DNA of 64,000 bases from [Phormidium] sp. LEGE 05292. GTDB taxonomy: Bacteria; Cyanobacteriota; Cyanobacteriia; Cyanobacteriales; Aerosakkonemataceae. How positions within the stretch are numbered: the stretch's first letter is position 1; every line of letters starts with the position of its first letter. Position numbers and translations under genes: made by a program. Of this stretch, positions 1-7,810 are shown piece after piece. Under the pieces are notes generated by a model. It was not told where the DNA came from, ran no database searches, and was given only the letters and a program-made list of their open reading frames with translations. The DNA lies in NCBI RefSeq assembly GCF_015207735.1, contig NZ_JADEWG010000023.1, positions 1-64,000 on the forward strand, given 5' to 3'.

Positions 1-32
1 ACTGCTACGCATTTAAATTGAATATTTAGGCT

Positions 33-70
33 GATGGGGAGATGGGGGGATGGGGGGATGGGGAGAGGGA
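33..70. repeat. G-rich low-complexity tract
   Basis: Tandem GATGGGG-type units lie upstream of the TnpB gene. The same kind of tract, or its complement, recurs near 5340, 34540, 35175 and 63040. It is non-coding intergenic repeat typical of cyanobacteria. I see no gene in bases 1-267. Confidence 0.6.
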
Positions 71-267
71 TTGACGGTTTTTGCCTAACACCAAAAATAT
101 ACAATTTAGATGCGATGCAAGCTTAATCGTCTTGTCTTGAGATGCGGCATACTGTCTGAAACGATTATGCTGCATCTCTCGAGAGGCCAATTGACAATCT
201 TTCACTTTTTATGGGTATTTATTGGCTATCCCTTATGCTATAAGGATATCAGGTTTGAGAGTTAGTA

Positions 268-1497
268 ATGTACGCCATAAAAAGAGAGTTAAAACTAAAT
301 AACAAAGAAACCTCTTTAATGCGTGGCATGGCTGGCTTTCGCAGATTTGTCTACAACTTTGGGCTGGATATGCTAGTCACCAGTTGGAGTTTTGAAGGTG
401 TTAATAAGAGTGACTCCAAAAGGATTGATTCCATTAAGCAAGTCTTCACCCAAGTAATCATGAAAACGCCTGAATATGCCTGGACAAAGCAATACCCATC
501 CACCGTATATCAGTCAGCTTTCATCGACTTGAAAAAAGCTGTTAAAAGATGGCGACAAGGATTGAGCGGTTTCCCTAAGAAGAAAACCAAAAAGAAAGGT
601 GATTCGTTTACGGTTTACAAAACGTCAGGTATTTACCCAGAAAAAGGTAAAAAAGCAATCCCTTTTACTAATCGGGTAGTCATCAAACCAGGTAAAAGAA
701 TTCAGCTTCCTGGGCTAAAGGAATTCAGGCTTAAGGAAAAGATAGGCTTTATTTGTAGTTCGCAAACTTTTACTGTTAGTAGAACTGCGGATAAATGGTT
801 TGTTTCTTTCGCTTTGGATGCTGATAAAGTTCCTCCGATTTATCACCCAATTGAACGAGTTGGAGTTGATTTGGGAGTAAAAACTTTGGCAACTGTTAGT
901 AACGGAACTTGTTACGCCATGCCAGAAGCTAATAAAAGAGCGAAAACCAAGCTAAAGCTACTGCAATGGCGCAATCGTAACAAAGTTTTAGGTAGTAAGA
1001 AACTAGGAGTTAAGGCATCTAAAAACGCTTGGGATTATTATGTCAAACTGGCAAGGCATCATGCCAGGATTAGCAATATTCGCCGCGATACAACTCAGAA
1101 AATGACAACTGATTTAAGTCGTCGCGCTTATTGCATTCGGATTGAGGATTTAAATGTTTCGGGGATGATGGCGAATCGGAAACTGGCGGCAGCGATTAGC
1201 GATAATTGCTTTTATGAAGTGCGTCGTCAATTGGTTTATAAGCAAAGCCACTATGGAACTAAGGTGGAGTTAGTTGACCGATGGTTTCCTTCATCCAAGA
1301 CCTGCTCAATTTGTGGTCACATTCAGGAAATGAAGCTATCAGATAGAGTGTTTGATTGCCAAAAATGTGACAATGTGATGGACAGGGACTTAAATGCCTC
1401 AATCAACTTGGAAAATGCCCCTGAAGAAAAAGTAAGGTCGGCTCGACCTGAACTTATTAACGCTTGTGGACAAGTTGGTGCCGACACCCTTGGTTGA
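268..1497 (+). CDS. tnpB: TnpB (OrfB) of an IS200/IS605-type element, stand-alone
   Basis: TnpB is an RNA-guided RuvC-type nuclease of IS200/IS605 elements, the relative of Cas12. At 409 residues the protein has the usual full length. The RuvC triad is visible as D201 (GVDLGVKT), E293 (RIEDLN) and D374 (DRDLNAS). A zinc ribbon lies between the last two (C346, C349, C364, C367). An N-terminal lysine/arginine-rich helical region fits the OrfB_IS605 family. No tnpA transposase is next to it, so the element cannot move by itself unless a TnpA acts in trans. The guide (omega) RNA of this family normally overlaps the 3' end of tnpB and the right end, here about 1400-1530, but I could not delimit it. 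The reading frame appears intact. Confidence 0.93.
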   Translation: MYAIKRELKLNNKETSLMRGMAGFRRFVYNFGLDMLVTSWSFEGVNKSDSKRIDSIKQVFTQVIMKTPEYAWTKQYPSTVYQSAFIDLKKAVKRWRQGLSGFPKKKTKKKGDSFTVYKTSGIYPEKGKKAIPFTNRVVIKPGKRIQLPGLKEFRLKEKIGFICSSQTFTVSRTADKWFVSFALDADKVPPIYHPIERVGVDLGVKTLATVSNGTCYAMPEANKRAKTKLKLLQWRNRNKVLGSKKLGVKASKNAWDYYVKLARHHARISNIRRDTTQKMTTDLSRRAYCIRIEDLNVSGMMANRKLAAAISDNCFYEVRRQLVYKQSHYGTKVELVDRWFPSSKTCSICGHIQEMKLSDRVFDCQKCDNVMDRDLNASINLENAPEEKVRSARPELINACGQVGADTLG

Positions 1498-1535
1498 AGC
1501 AGGAAGGAAACACCATGTCAAATTAACAAGTTTAG

Positions 1536-2162
1536 TTAGATTTGGGTAAGTTTTTCGGAGCAGAACACAGTTTTATCTACAAAGACACCAGCGGTTTCTC
1601 CCAGCGTTTCGCCTACCTGTTCTGCACCTTTTTTTTGAAATGCTTCTGTAAATTCTTCAGTGGAGTTGGTTTCTTCCTCCTGAGAATGTAATAGCTGGTG
1701 GGAGAGATGACTAGACTGCTGTGTAGCAATCACTTGCCCCACCAATCCGCCTGCTTCAGCACCAATAACTACACCCACTGGGCCAGCAACCGCACCGATC
1801 GCACCTCCAATCACCTCGCCTACAGCCCCACCTGCCATTCCTCCAGTCATTCCCGCCCCCAAATCGACCAATTTGCTAGGATTCTCAGATATTTGATTAA
1901 CTTGATCTACTGCTTGATCCGTCACTTTCTTTAGTTGTTCCGCAGCTTGGTTTACCAGCTGATTCGGATCGCTAACTACCGCATTCACACTATCCACAGC
2001 TTGTTTACTAATATCTTGGACGGTGTTAGATGCTTGGTTAGCTAAATCATTCACCTGCTTTACTGTTTGATCAACTGTATGCTGTAAGTCATGAAATAGC
2101 TCATCTAACGGATTGTGAGATTCGTCTTTGTGAGACTCTGAATGGTGAGATTTGTGAGACAT
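1536..2162 (-). CDS. Glycine-zipper protein with long amphipathic helices
   Basis: This is a 208-residue protein of unknown function. Residues 1-25 are rich in His and Ser. Residues 25-100 contain repeated Asn/Gln/Val-rich heptad-like stretches (such as DQAVDQVNQ) that look like long amphipathic or coiled-coil helices. Residues 104-145 form a glycine-zipper segment (GGxxGGAxGxxxGGxxG), the kind that packs into or on membranes. It lies at the edge of the HMA/P-type ATPase cluster and on the same strand as the HMA-domain gene at 2374-3558, with a decayed HMA fragment between them. A membrane-associated accessory role is an inference from context only. Confidence 0.7.
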   Translation of the reverse strand: MSHKSHHSESHKDESHNPLDELFHDLQHTVDQTVKQVNDLANQASNTVQDISKQAVDSVNAVVSDPNQLVNQAAEQLKKVTDQAVDQVNQISENPSKLVDLGAGMTGGMAGGAVGEVIGGAIGAVAGPVGVVIGAEAGGLVGQVIATQQSSHLSHQLLHSQEEETNSTEEFTEAFQKKGAEQVGETLGETAGVFVDKTVFCSEKLTQI

Positions 2163-2338
2163 AAAATTAAGTTTTGAGTTTTGAGTAGTTTGTAGGGGCG
2201 GGGAATTTTTAGCCGAATGCGTCCGTTTGTTTTGTGAGCAATGGTAATTGAAGAAGAGAGAATTTTTTCTTTCTCCGGTTTCGGATTTAGCAGAGATTCA
2301 ATTAGTCGATCGCACACCCAATTCAACTCATAAAACAT
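2163..2338 (-). pseudogene. Truncated HMA-like protein remnant
   Basis: Read on the minus strand from an ATG at 2338, this encodes about 38 residues followed by a recognisable HMA-like start (IAHKTNGRIRLKIPR). That matches the HKIPGRIRLEIP motif of the neighbouring gene at 2374-3558 and the related motifs in the ATPases downstream. Homology stops at about 2200, where a GTAGGGGCGGGG repeat end begins; the frame then runs into the next gene's start region and ends at 2105. The rest of the domain (beta strands around VRINPxASSIVIKY) is missing. I read it as a fossil of one more HMA gene cut by a repeat. A very short functional peptide cannot be excluded. Confidence 0.45.
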
Positions 2339-2361
2339 TTGTATTCACTGAGTTGCATCAG

Positions 2362-2428
2362 GAGGCAGAGCCTCTATTTTTCGTTCCCAGGTTGAACCTG
2401 GGAACGAGATGTGGGAGGTTCTACCTCC
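2362..2428. repeat. 67-bp triple-hairpin dispersed repeat, copy A
   Basis: Three consecutive palindromes are visible: GAGGC/GCCTC, a near-perfect 12-bp arm pair centred on GTTGAAC (CGTTCCCAGGTT with its complement), and GGAGGT/ACCTCC. A second copy of the same 67-bp length lies at 39465-39531 and differs at only a few positions. In both places the repeat overlaps the 3' end of a minus-strand gene and supplies its last codons. Confidence 0.8.
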
Positions 2429-3558
2429 ATTGGTGCAAGATCTGAGTTCACGCAGGCAATTTTTTGATTGTCTAGTAACCAACGCAACTGAAATTCCCGC
2501 TTTGCTGCTGTGCTGATTTCGGAAATCATGCTGCGATCTGCCCACAAACCGAGGAAAATGCTCAAAACTGGAACAATACCCCCAGCAGTTTCCTCTGTTA
2601 GCGCGGTAAGTGCCTGTTCGATCGTCGAATCAATCAGCAAATCATCTGCATCTTCTTCGATCGAATTTTCCAAAGTTTCTTTTTCCAGCTTCTTTTCATC
2701 TAGTGCTAGACGCAAGTTTCCGATATTTTTCCTCGCTTCCTGTCGTTCTTGCTGCGTTTGAGCAATGCCGACATTGAATACTCCCCAAGCAAAGGCTTTT
2801 TCTTGCACATTTTCCGGGGCGTAACCGTAGCACAATCCTATCCGGTGGATGGTTCGCAGGGCTAATACAATCGCTAACCCATCATTCAGTATTTCCCCGA
2901 AAATTTCCGCAACTTCAGTGATGCCTCCCTCTGCTGTGACTTGCTTCAAGGAACGTTTTGCAACTTCCGCTGCTAGTCGATCGCACTTTTCCAAATCGCC
3001 ATAACGCAATTGATGATAATCTTCAACCAATGCCTGCGGTTTGAGTTCCTGCCAATCTTGCTGCCAGTTCGCCATCGCTCTCTCACAAGCTGCACCAATT
3101 TTGGTAAATATCGGATCGGGAATTATCCAACTTATTAATCCCTTGGTTGCACTTAAAACATAACCGAGCAATTCCGTCAACCAAAATGGTTTATCATCCA
3201 ACCAGTCTAGAATCTCTTTGAACTGGTTAGTTTCGTATTCAGTTAATTGAATTACTTCATAAATAGGAACTTGATTTAGTTGCAACGTGACAGGATAATT
3301 GCTGGCAGCTTTGATTGCTGTGGAGATTTGACAATTTAAATCTGTTTCGGAAATGGTTTGGCGATCGTACTTGATGACAATGGAACTGGCGATCGGATTA
3401 ATTCTAACTCCTGTCACACCCTTCGTAGACTCCAGCAATTTCTCTAAAACCGACCTGTAAATATCATCGCTTTTCAGCATGGGAATCTCCAGGCGGATAC
3501 GTCCAGGGATTTTGTGAATTACTTTAAATTCTACATTTGCAATAGCCTTTTTATTCAT
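2374..3558 (-). CDS. HMA-like domain protein with large helical C-terminal region
   Basis: This 394-residue protein starts with a cysteine-free heavy-metal-associated-like domain (HMA_2 type; residues about 8-90: HKIPGRIRLEIP ... VRINPIASSIVIKYD). A hydrophobic stretch follows at about 125-150 (LTELLGYVLSATKGLISWIIPDP), and then a long helical region with charged coiled-coil segments (LALDEKKLEKETLENS). A second hydrophobic stretch near 325-345 contains GGIVPVLSIFLGL. The last 19 or so residues (PMEVEPPTSRS...) are read from the dispersed repeat at 2362-2428, so the native C-terminus has been replaced. The same HMA type heads three other genes in this cluster (5408, 7773, 9526). Without the CxxC pair ordinary copper/zinc binding is unlikely; the domain may be a docking or assembly module. 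Function unknown. Confidence 0.8.
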   Translation of the reverse strand: MNKKAIANVEFKVIHKIPGRIRLEIPMLKSDDIYRSVLEKLLESTKGVTGVRINPIASSIVIKYDRQTISETDLNCQISTAIKAASNYPVTLQLNQVPIYEVIQLTEYETNQFKEILDWLDDKPFWLTELLGYVLSATKGLISWIIPDPIFTKIGAACERAMANWQQDWQELKPQALVEDYHQLRYGDLEKCDRLAAEVAKRSLKQVTAEGGITEVAEIFGEILNDGLAIVLALRTIHRIGLCYGYAPENVQEKAFAWGVFNVGIAQTQQERQEARKNIGNLRLALDEKKLEKETLENSIEEDADDLLIDSTIEQALTALTEETAGGIVPVLSIFLGLWADRSMISEISTAAKREFQLRWLLDNQKIACVNSDLAPMEVEPPTSRSQVQPGNEK

Positions 3559-3927
3559 AAAGTTGATTCTTAGTTACGCATAAATTTCTAGGCAAATCAT
3601 CTATTAAATTTAATCAACTATTTCTAAGTTAGAATTTTAAAAAAATCTCAAGGTATAAGAACTGTCTTATTTTTACTATTCTTGACGTTGCTATTAGTCA
3701 CGCTATCAAAATTTTAGCAATTTTGCAATAGAAAAATAACTAAAATTTTTTGAATTTTTCCAGATATATTGGCTGCTCGTACACAAAATAATCAGTAAAG
3801 TCAGTCTCTCCACTACAACAGAGAGTCGATAAATTTAATTTCATTCAATTTTGCACGTATTTGTCACTTTTGTTTGATAAAGTTCGTTCAGCTTTATTTG
3901 ATATTTCTGATTTGGGAGGTTTTCAGA
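3559..3927. other. AT-rich divergent intergenic region
   Basis: About 370 bases separate the minus-strand HMA gene from the plus-strand DUF5132-like genes and must hold both promoters. It is strongly AT-rich. A small inverted repeat (CTCTC/GAGAG around 3805-3825) is the only structure I noticed. The ATG at 3874, which would extend the next gene by 18 residues, lies in this region and lacks a ribosome-binding site. Confidence 0.4.
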
Positions 3928-4251
3928 ATGGAATGGGAAGCACTCCTGTTGGGGTTAGAACCTTTAACAGCGGCGGCGATCGGTATTGGTGTAGCGGTAG
4001 CTGCGCCTGTGGTAGCGGCGATCGATTCAGCAACAGGTAGCAAGTTATCAGAAAGCGCCCGTTCCATTGCTAAAGAAGGAATGGTTTTAGCTTTCCAAGC
4101 TTTTGATAATGCTCAATCTGCGGTTGCAGAAGCCCAAGAATCTGTGCAAGATTTAATGGCAGAAGCAAAGAATGACCTGAAAAAAGCCAGACAAAAGGCA
4201 GATGAAAATGGTGGCTCTGAAGCTCCTCGTCAAGAGATCGAAATTAGTTAA
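3928..4251 (+). CDS. DUF5132-like small membrane protein, paralogue 1
   Basis: This 107-residue protein has one N-terminal hydrophobic segment (residues about 7-32, LLGLEPLTAAAIGIGVAVAAPVV). An Ala/Glu-rich amphipathic helix follows (AVAEAQESVQDLMAEAKND) and then a charged tail. The start at 3928 is preferred over 3874 because GGGAGG sits 8 bases upstream. It is clearly paralogous to the gene at 4465-4851: both share LxGxEPxTAxAxGIGxxxxAP and FAEAxESxQDxxAEAK patterns. It resembles the DUF5132 family. Placement just before a P-type ATPase recalls mycobacterial PacL proteins, which have the same design (one membrane helix plus an Ala/Glu motif) and act as scaffolds for P1B ATPases; that parallel is an inference, not homology I can show. 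Confidence 0.8.
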   Translation: MEWEALLLGLEPLTAAAIGIGVAVAAPVVAAIDSATGSKLSESARSIAKEGMVLAFQAFDNAQSAVAEAQESVQDLMAEAKNDLKKARQKADENGGSEAPRQEIEIS

Positions 4252-4376
4252 GTAATATCGTTTACATAAATGGTTAATACAAATATATAGGGAGGGGAGG
4301 GACGAAAAGATAGTAATACTATCTGAATAAGTTAGAAATCAAAACCCATCTATCCTAAACATTTGTAGCAAACGTT

Positions 4377-4400
4377 TAAGTAATCGATTAAGTAATCGAT
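4377..4400. promoter_or_regulatory. Tandem 12-bp direct repeat upstream of paralogue 2
   Basis: Two perfect, adjoining copies of TAAGTAATCGAT lie 65 bases before the start of the second DUF5132-like gene. Each contains the palindrome ATCGAT. The position suits a regulator site, but nothing in the sequence identifies the regulator, and a chance tandem in AT-rich DNA is possible. Confidence 0.3.
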
Positions 4401-4464
4401 AAATAAGTGTATTTGAGTTCAGTAAACTGCCTATTGTTGTAAAAAATTAAGGTGAAGATAAATC

Positions 4465-4851
4465 ATGGAAGCGATCGAATCACTACTCTTTGGAATTGAA
4501 CCAATAACTGCTATAGCCGTAGGGATCGGAGCGATTTTGCTCGCACCTATTATCGGAACCGTGAGTTCGATGGTAAACAAGCAAGATGAAGAAAGTGCTG
4601 CGGAATCTACAGAAAATCCCGTAACACAAACAGTCAGTTCTGCTGGCGAAACAGCGCGAGATTTTGCTAAAGATGCAATGGTCTGGGGGATGGATGTTGT
4701 AGAAAGTATTCAAACAACATTTGCAGAAGCCAGTGAATCTTTTCAGGATTTTGTAGCAGAAGCAAAGGCAGATTATGAAATAAAAAAATCAGAACGTCAA
4801 GCAGCTGATACCACAACTCAACCCCGGACAATAGAGGTTGAGGGTAACTAA
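4465..4851 (+). CDS. DUF5132-like small membrane protein, paralogue 2
   Basis: This 128-residue protein has a membrane helix at about 8-36 (GIEPITAIAVGIGAILLAPII). A polar linker absent from paralogue 1 follows, then the shared helix FAEASESFQDFVAEAKAD and a charged C-terminus. AGGTGA lies upstream of the ATG. The same architecture as the gene at 3928, with only moderate identity, suggests an old duplication with both copies kept. It is 63 bases upstream of the small membrane protein at 4915 and is presumably co-transcribed with the ATPase genes. A scaffold or chaperone role for the ATPase is inferred from context. Confidence 0.8.
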   Translation: MEAIESLLFGIEPITAIAVGIGAILLAPIIGTVSSMVNKQDEESAAESTENPVTQTVSSAGETARDFAKDAMVWGMDVVESIQTTFAEASESFQDFVAEAKADYEIKKSERQAADTTTQPRTIEVEGN

Positions 4852-4914
4852 ATTTTAGGAACTGATAAGGAGGATAGGTAGCAGCTATCTATTAGTCATT
4901 GGGCGATAAAAAAA

Positions 4915-5241
4915 ATGTCCAGACACCCACAACGTTCACATTCATATCTGGTGCTATTGAACAGGATGATTGAGCCTCAAAATCGATTGATTCTGTCTAG
5001 TATTATTACTTTTCTAACTTATTGGCTGTTACCCTTACCCTTTGTTTACAAAGATATTCGACTGATTACAACTTATGTTGTGGGTGTTGCGATCGATCTA
5101 GGGCTAATTATCCTAATGATGGTGATTTCAACAGCAGAAGCAACCATGAGGCGGTCAGCCCAGCAAGAACCGAGTAATAAAGCACTTTTGGGTTTTATTG
5201 TACTGTTATATATGTTTCTAGCATCATTGGTTTGGTCGTGA
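4915..5241 (+). CDS. Small three-helix membrane protein, possibly DUF1345-related
   Basis: This 108-residue protein has three predicted membrane segments (about 25-45, 48-71 and 87-106). Between segments 2 and 3 a cytosolic-looking patch AEATMRRSAQQEP resembles the arginine-rich loop of DUF1345 membrane proteins. The family is roughly twice as long, so this would be only an N-terminal half. It sits between the DUF5132-like genes and the P-type ATPase on the same strand and is probably part of that operon. A repeat-filled gap of about 165 bases separates it from the ATPase start. Function unknown. Confidence 0.65.
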   Translation: MSRHPQRSHSYLVLLNRMIEPQNRLILSSIITFLTYWLLPLPFVYKDIRLITTYVVGVAIDLGLIILMMVISTAEATMRRSAQQEPSNKALLGFIVLLYMFLASLVWS

Positions 5242-5271
5242 ATTTAGTCTCAAATTTAGTTTAAAAGAGGG

Positions 5272-5392
5272 GACTGGGGAGGCTTCCGTGAGCGTCAGTC
5301 GAACGGTAGGGAGAGTTGAAGAGGTAGTGAAATATTTTCCCCATCCCCCCATCTCCCCACTTCTTCGACTCCCCAATCCCCAATACCTTTGC
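5272..5392. repeat. G/C-run low-complexity repeat before the ATPase gene
   Basis: This is a GGGGACTGGGG-type tract followed by CCCCATCCCCCCATCTCCCC runs, of the dispersed low-complexity type. It happens to stay open in the ATPase frame and would add 40 residues from an upstream GTG, but the composition shows this is not coding. Confidence 0.6.
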
Positions 5393-5407
5393 GTTTTAGG
5401 AGAAAAC

Positions 5408-7810
5408 ATGACTATTGCCCGAAGTGATGTGAAGTTAAATGGAAATCCTTTTAATTCAATAGTTTCTAATGGAGCTAAAAAAACTGTAATTAATGACAAG
5501 CCAATCTGCCAAGTAGAGACAGTTCATTATAAAGTAGTTCATTGGACTGCGGGGAGGTTTCGCCTCCGTATTCCTCGGCTTTCTTACGATGACGAGTATG
5601 TAAATCAACTGGAATATGTTTTGCGAAAATTGAACTTTGTGACGGATTTACAGATTAATGCGATCGCTAGTTCTTTAGTAGTTAACTACAACGCAGAAGA
5701 TACTTCTATTCCCTTAATCAAAATTGAAGAAAGATTATTTAGAGCGATTCAAGTTGCCGCAACTACAGAAGTTCCAGCAAACTACACCAGCGAAGAACCA
5801 AAAGCAGAAAAATCAGAAAGCAGTAACGAAATCGACTTTGTTGAACGCTTAGGATTGCCAGTTGCAGGGTTAGTTCTCAGTGTAGCTGCATTGCTGGGCG
5901 CACCGATTCCTAGTTTTGTGATTGGTGCGGTGGTGATTGCTAGTGCAATGCCTGTATTTCATCGAGCGATCGAAGCGATTCGAGAAGAAAAGCAACTAAC
6001 TATTGATTTTCTTGATGGATTAGCGATCGCACTACACACCGCACAAGGGCATTACTTCGCACCTGCGTTTATGGTAGGTTTAGTCGAAGGCGGAGAAACG
6101 ATTCGTGACTTGACTGCCAGAGGCACCGAACGAGCATCGTTAAACTTGTTAGATTGTTTGGGGAAAACTGCGATCGTCGTCCGCGATGGACAAGAAATAG
6201 AAATCGAGGTTAAAGACATTGTAGAAGGCGATTATGTCATCGTATTCCCTGGCGATCAGATTCCCGTAGATGGGATTGTTATTCAAGGAACTGGATCGGT
6301 AGATCAAAGTAAACTAACCGGAGAATCTGTTCCCGTCACCAAGCGAGAAGGCGATGAAGTCTTTGCTTCTACCTTAGTGTCAGATGGACAACTACGAATT
6401 TTAACCGAACGCACTGGAAACAATACTCGTGCGGGAGTGATTGTTAATTTGATGCAAGCTGCTCCTGTGCATGATACCCGGATTGAAAACTATGCGGCAA
6501 TGGTAGCTAATCAGGCTGTGATTCCTACCCTGTTGATCGGTACGAGTGTAGGTTTATTGAGTGGTGATTTGAATCGAGCGATCGCACTTTTAACCTTAGA
6601 CTTAGGTACAGGAATTCGCGTTTCCGTACCGACCTCGATTTTATCAGCTTTGACTTATGCAGCCCGGAATGGCGTGTTGATTCGCAGCGGTCGCGCGATC
6701 GAAATTTTAGCTCGCATTGATACAGTAGTATTTGATAAAACCGGGACTTTGACTGTCGGACACGCGGGAGTTAATGACGTTGCGGTAATGGACGATGGTT
6801 TTACCTCCGATGAACTTTTGGTATTAGCGGCGACAGCAGAACAACGCTTAACTCACCCGATCGCAGAAGCGATCGTTCACTGTGCCAACCATCGGGGATT
6901 AACGCTCAAAACCTGCGAAGAATGGGAATACAAAGTCGGTTTAGGTGTAGCAGCCAAGATTGATGGCATCGAAATTCGCGTCGGTAGTCCGCGATTCATG
7001 AAAACAGAGAATGTTGATTTGACCGAATTTGAGCGCCGTTATCCCAACGCTCTCACCAGTGGACAATCCTTAGTTTATGTGGCTGGTGATGGTAAACTTT
7101 TGGGAGTAGTCATGTATAGTGACCCTCCTCGTGAAGAAAGCAAAGATGTGATTCGCGAGTTGAAGAGTCTCGGTGTTAGTCCTTATATGCTTACGGGTGA
7201 TGTGAGTCGGGTAGCAAAAGCGATCGCAGGTAATCTCGGCATCAATCCCAACAATGTTTATGCCGAAGCTTTCCCGGAACGGAAAGTCGAAGTAGTCAAA
7301 GAAATTCACGATCGCGGCAAGACTGTAGCCTTCTGCGGTGATGGGATTAACGATTCAGCTGCGCTTGCTTATGCCGATGTGTCGATTTCATTTGCTGGAG
7401 CAACAGATATCGCCAGAGAAACCGCTGATGTAGTGCTGATGGAAAACGATCTGCGGGGATTGATTATGGCGATCGAAGTCGCTCGACATACGATGGAGAT
7501 TATTTGGCAAAATACTGCGATCGTTGCTGTTCCCAATATTGGCGCACTCCTATCCGGTATTTTCTTCGCCTTAGATCCAATTTTGGCAGTTGTTATTAAC
7601 AACGGAACCGCAATTTTAGCCGAGTTGAACGGTTTGCGACCATTACTAGGTCCCGGTGATGTAACTCCGTTAGGACATCGTTTAAGTGCTGCGGAAATCG
7701 AAGAAGAAGCGGAACGCTTGCACAGTCATCATCATGTTGTGGAAATCACTGAATCAGTAAACAATCAAACAAATGGTAATGGACAAAAACCTGCCGTTGT
7801 TTATTCATAG
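5408..7810 (+). CDS. P1B-like P-type ATPase without CPx motif
   Basis: Likely an ATP-driven cation exporter of 800 residues. The start at 5408 has AGGAG 6 bases upstream. Domains in order: cysteine-free HMA-like domain (about 38-102), two leading hydrophobic segments, the M1/M2 region (FLDGLAIALHTAQGHYFAPA), actuator domain with TGES (304-307), M3/M4, phosphorylation loop with DKTGT (D443), an HP pair (H483-P484) in the nucleotide domain, GDGIND (644-649), and two C-terminal helices. All catalytic motifs are intact. The membrane motif that is CPC, SPC or similar in P1B pumps reads D398-L-G-T-G-I-R, with no cysteine, so the usual soft-metal ligands are absent. The C-terminus carries HSHHH (772-776). 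It overlaps the pseudo-ATPase gene by 38 bases. Substrate not predictable. Confidence 0.9.
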   Translation: MTIARSDVKLNGNPFNSIVSNGAKKTVINDKPICQVETVHYKVVHWTAGRFRLRIPRLSYDDEYVNQLEYVLRKLNFVTDLQINAIASSLVVNYNAEDTSIPLIKIEERLFRAIQVAATTEVPANYTSEEPKAEKSESSNEIDFVERLGLPVAGLVLSVAALLGAPIPSFVIGAVVIASAMPVFHRAIEAIREEKQLTIDFLDGLAIALHTAQGHYFAPAFMVGLVEGGETIRDLTARGTERASLNLLDCLGKTAIVVRDGQEIEIEVKDIVEGDYVIVFPGDQIPVDGIVIQGTGSVDQSKLTGESVPVTKREGDEVFASTLVSDGQLRILTERTGNNTRAGVIVNLMQAAPVHDTRIENYAAMVANQAVIPTLLIGTSVGLLSGDLNRAIALLTLDLGTGIRVSVPTSILSALTYAARNGVLIRSGRAIEILARIDTVVFDKTGTLTVGHAGVNDVAVMDDGFTSDELLVLAATAEQRLTHPIAEAIVHCANHRGLTLKTCEEWEYKVGLGVAAKIDGIEIRVGSPRFMKTENVDLTEFERRYPNALTSGQSLVYVAGDGKLLGVVMYSDPPREESKDVIRELKSLGVSPYMLTGDVSRVAKAIAGNLGINPNNVYAEAFPERKVEVVKEIHDRGKTVAFCGDGINDSAALAYADVSISFAGATDIARETADVVLMENDLRGLIMAIEVARHTMEIIWQNTAIVAVPNIGALLSGIFFALDPILAVVINNGTAILAELNGLRPLLGPGDVTPLGHRLSAAEIEEEAERLHSHHHVVEITESVNNQTNGNGQKPAVVYS

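Noticed and set aside
3874-3927. Earlier start for the first DUF5132-like protein
   Set aside because: No ribosome-binding site; the paralogue aligns from the start at 3928, which has GGGAGG.
5288-5407. Forty-residue N-terminal extension of the P-type ATPase
   Set aside because: It is read from a low-complexity C-run repeat, and a good AGGAG site precedes the ATG at 5408.
7369-7602. Minus-strand ORF within the ATPase gene
   Set aside because: Antisense of the conserved GDGIND and C-terminal helix region.
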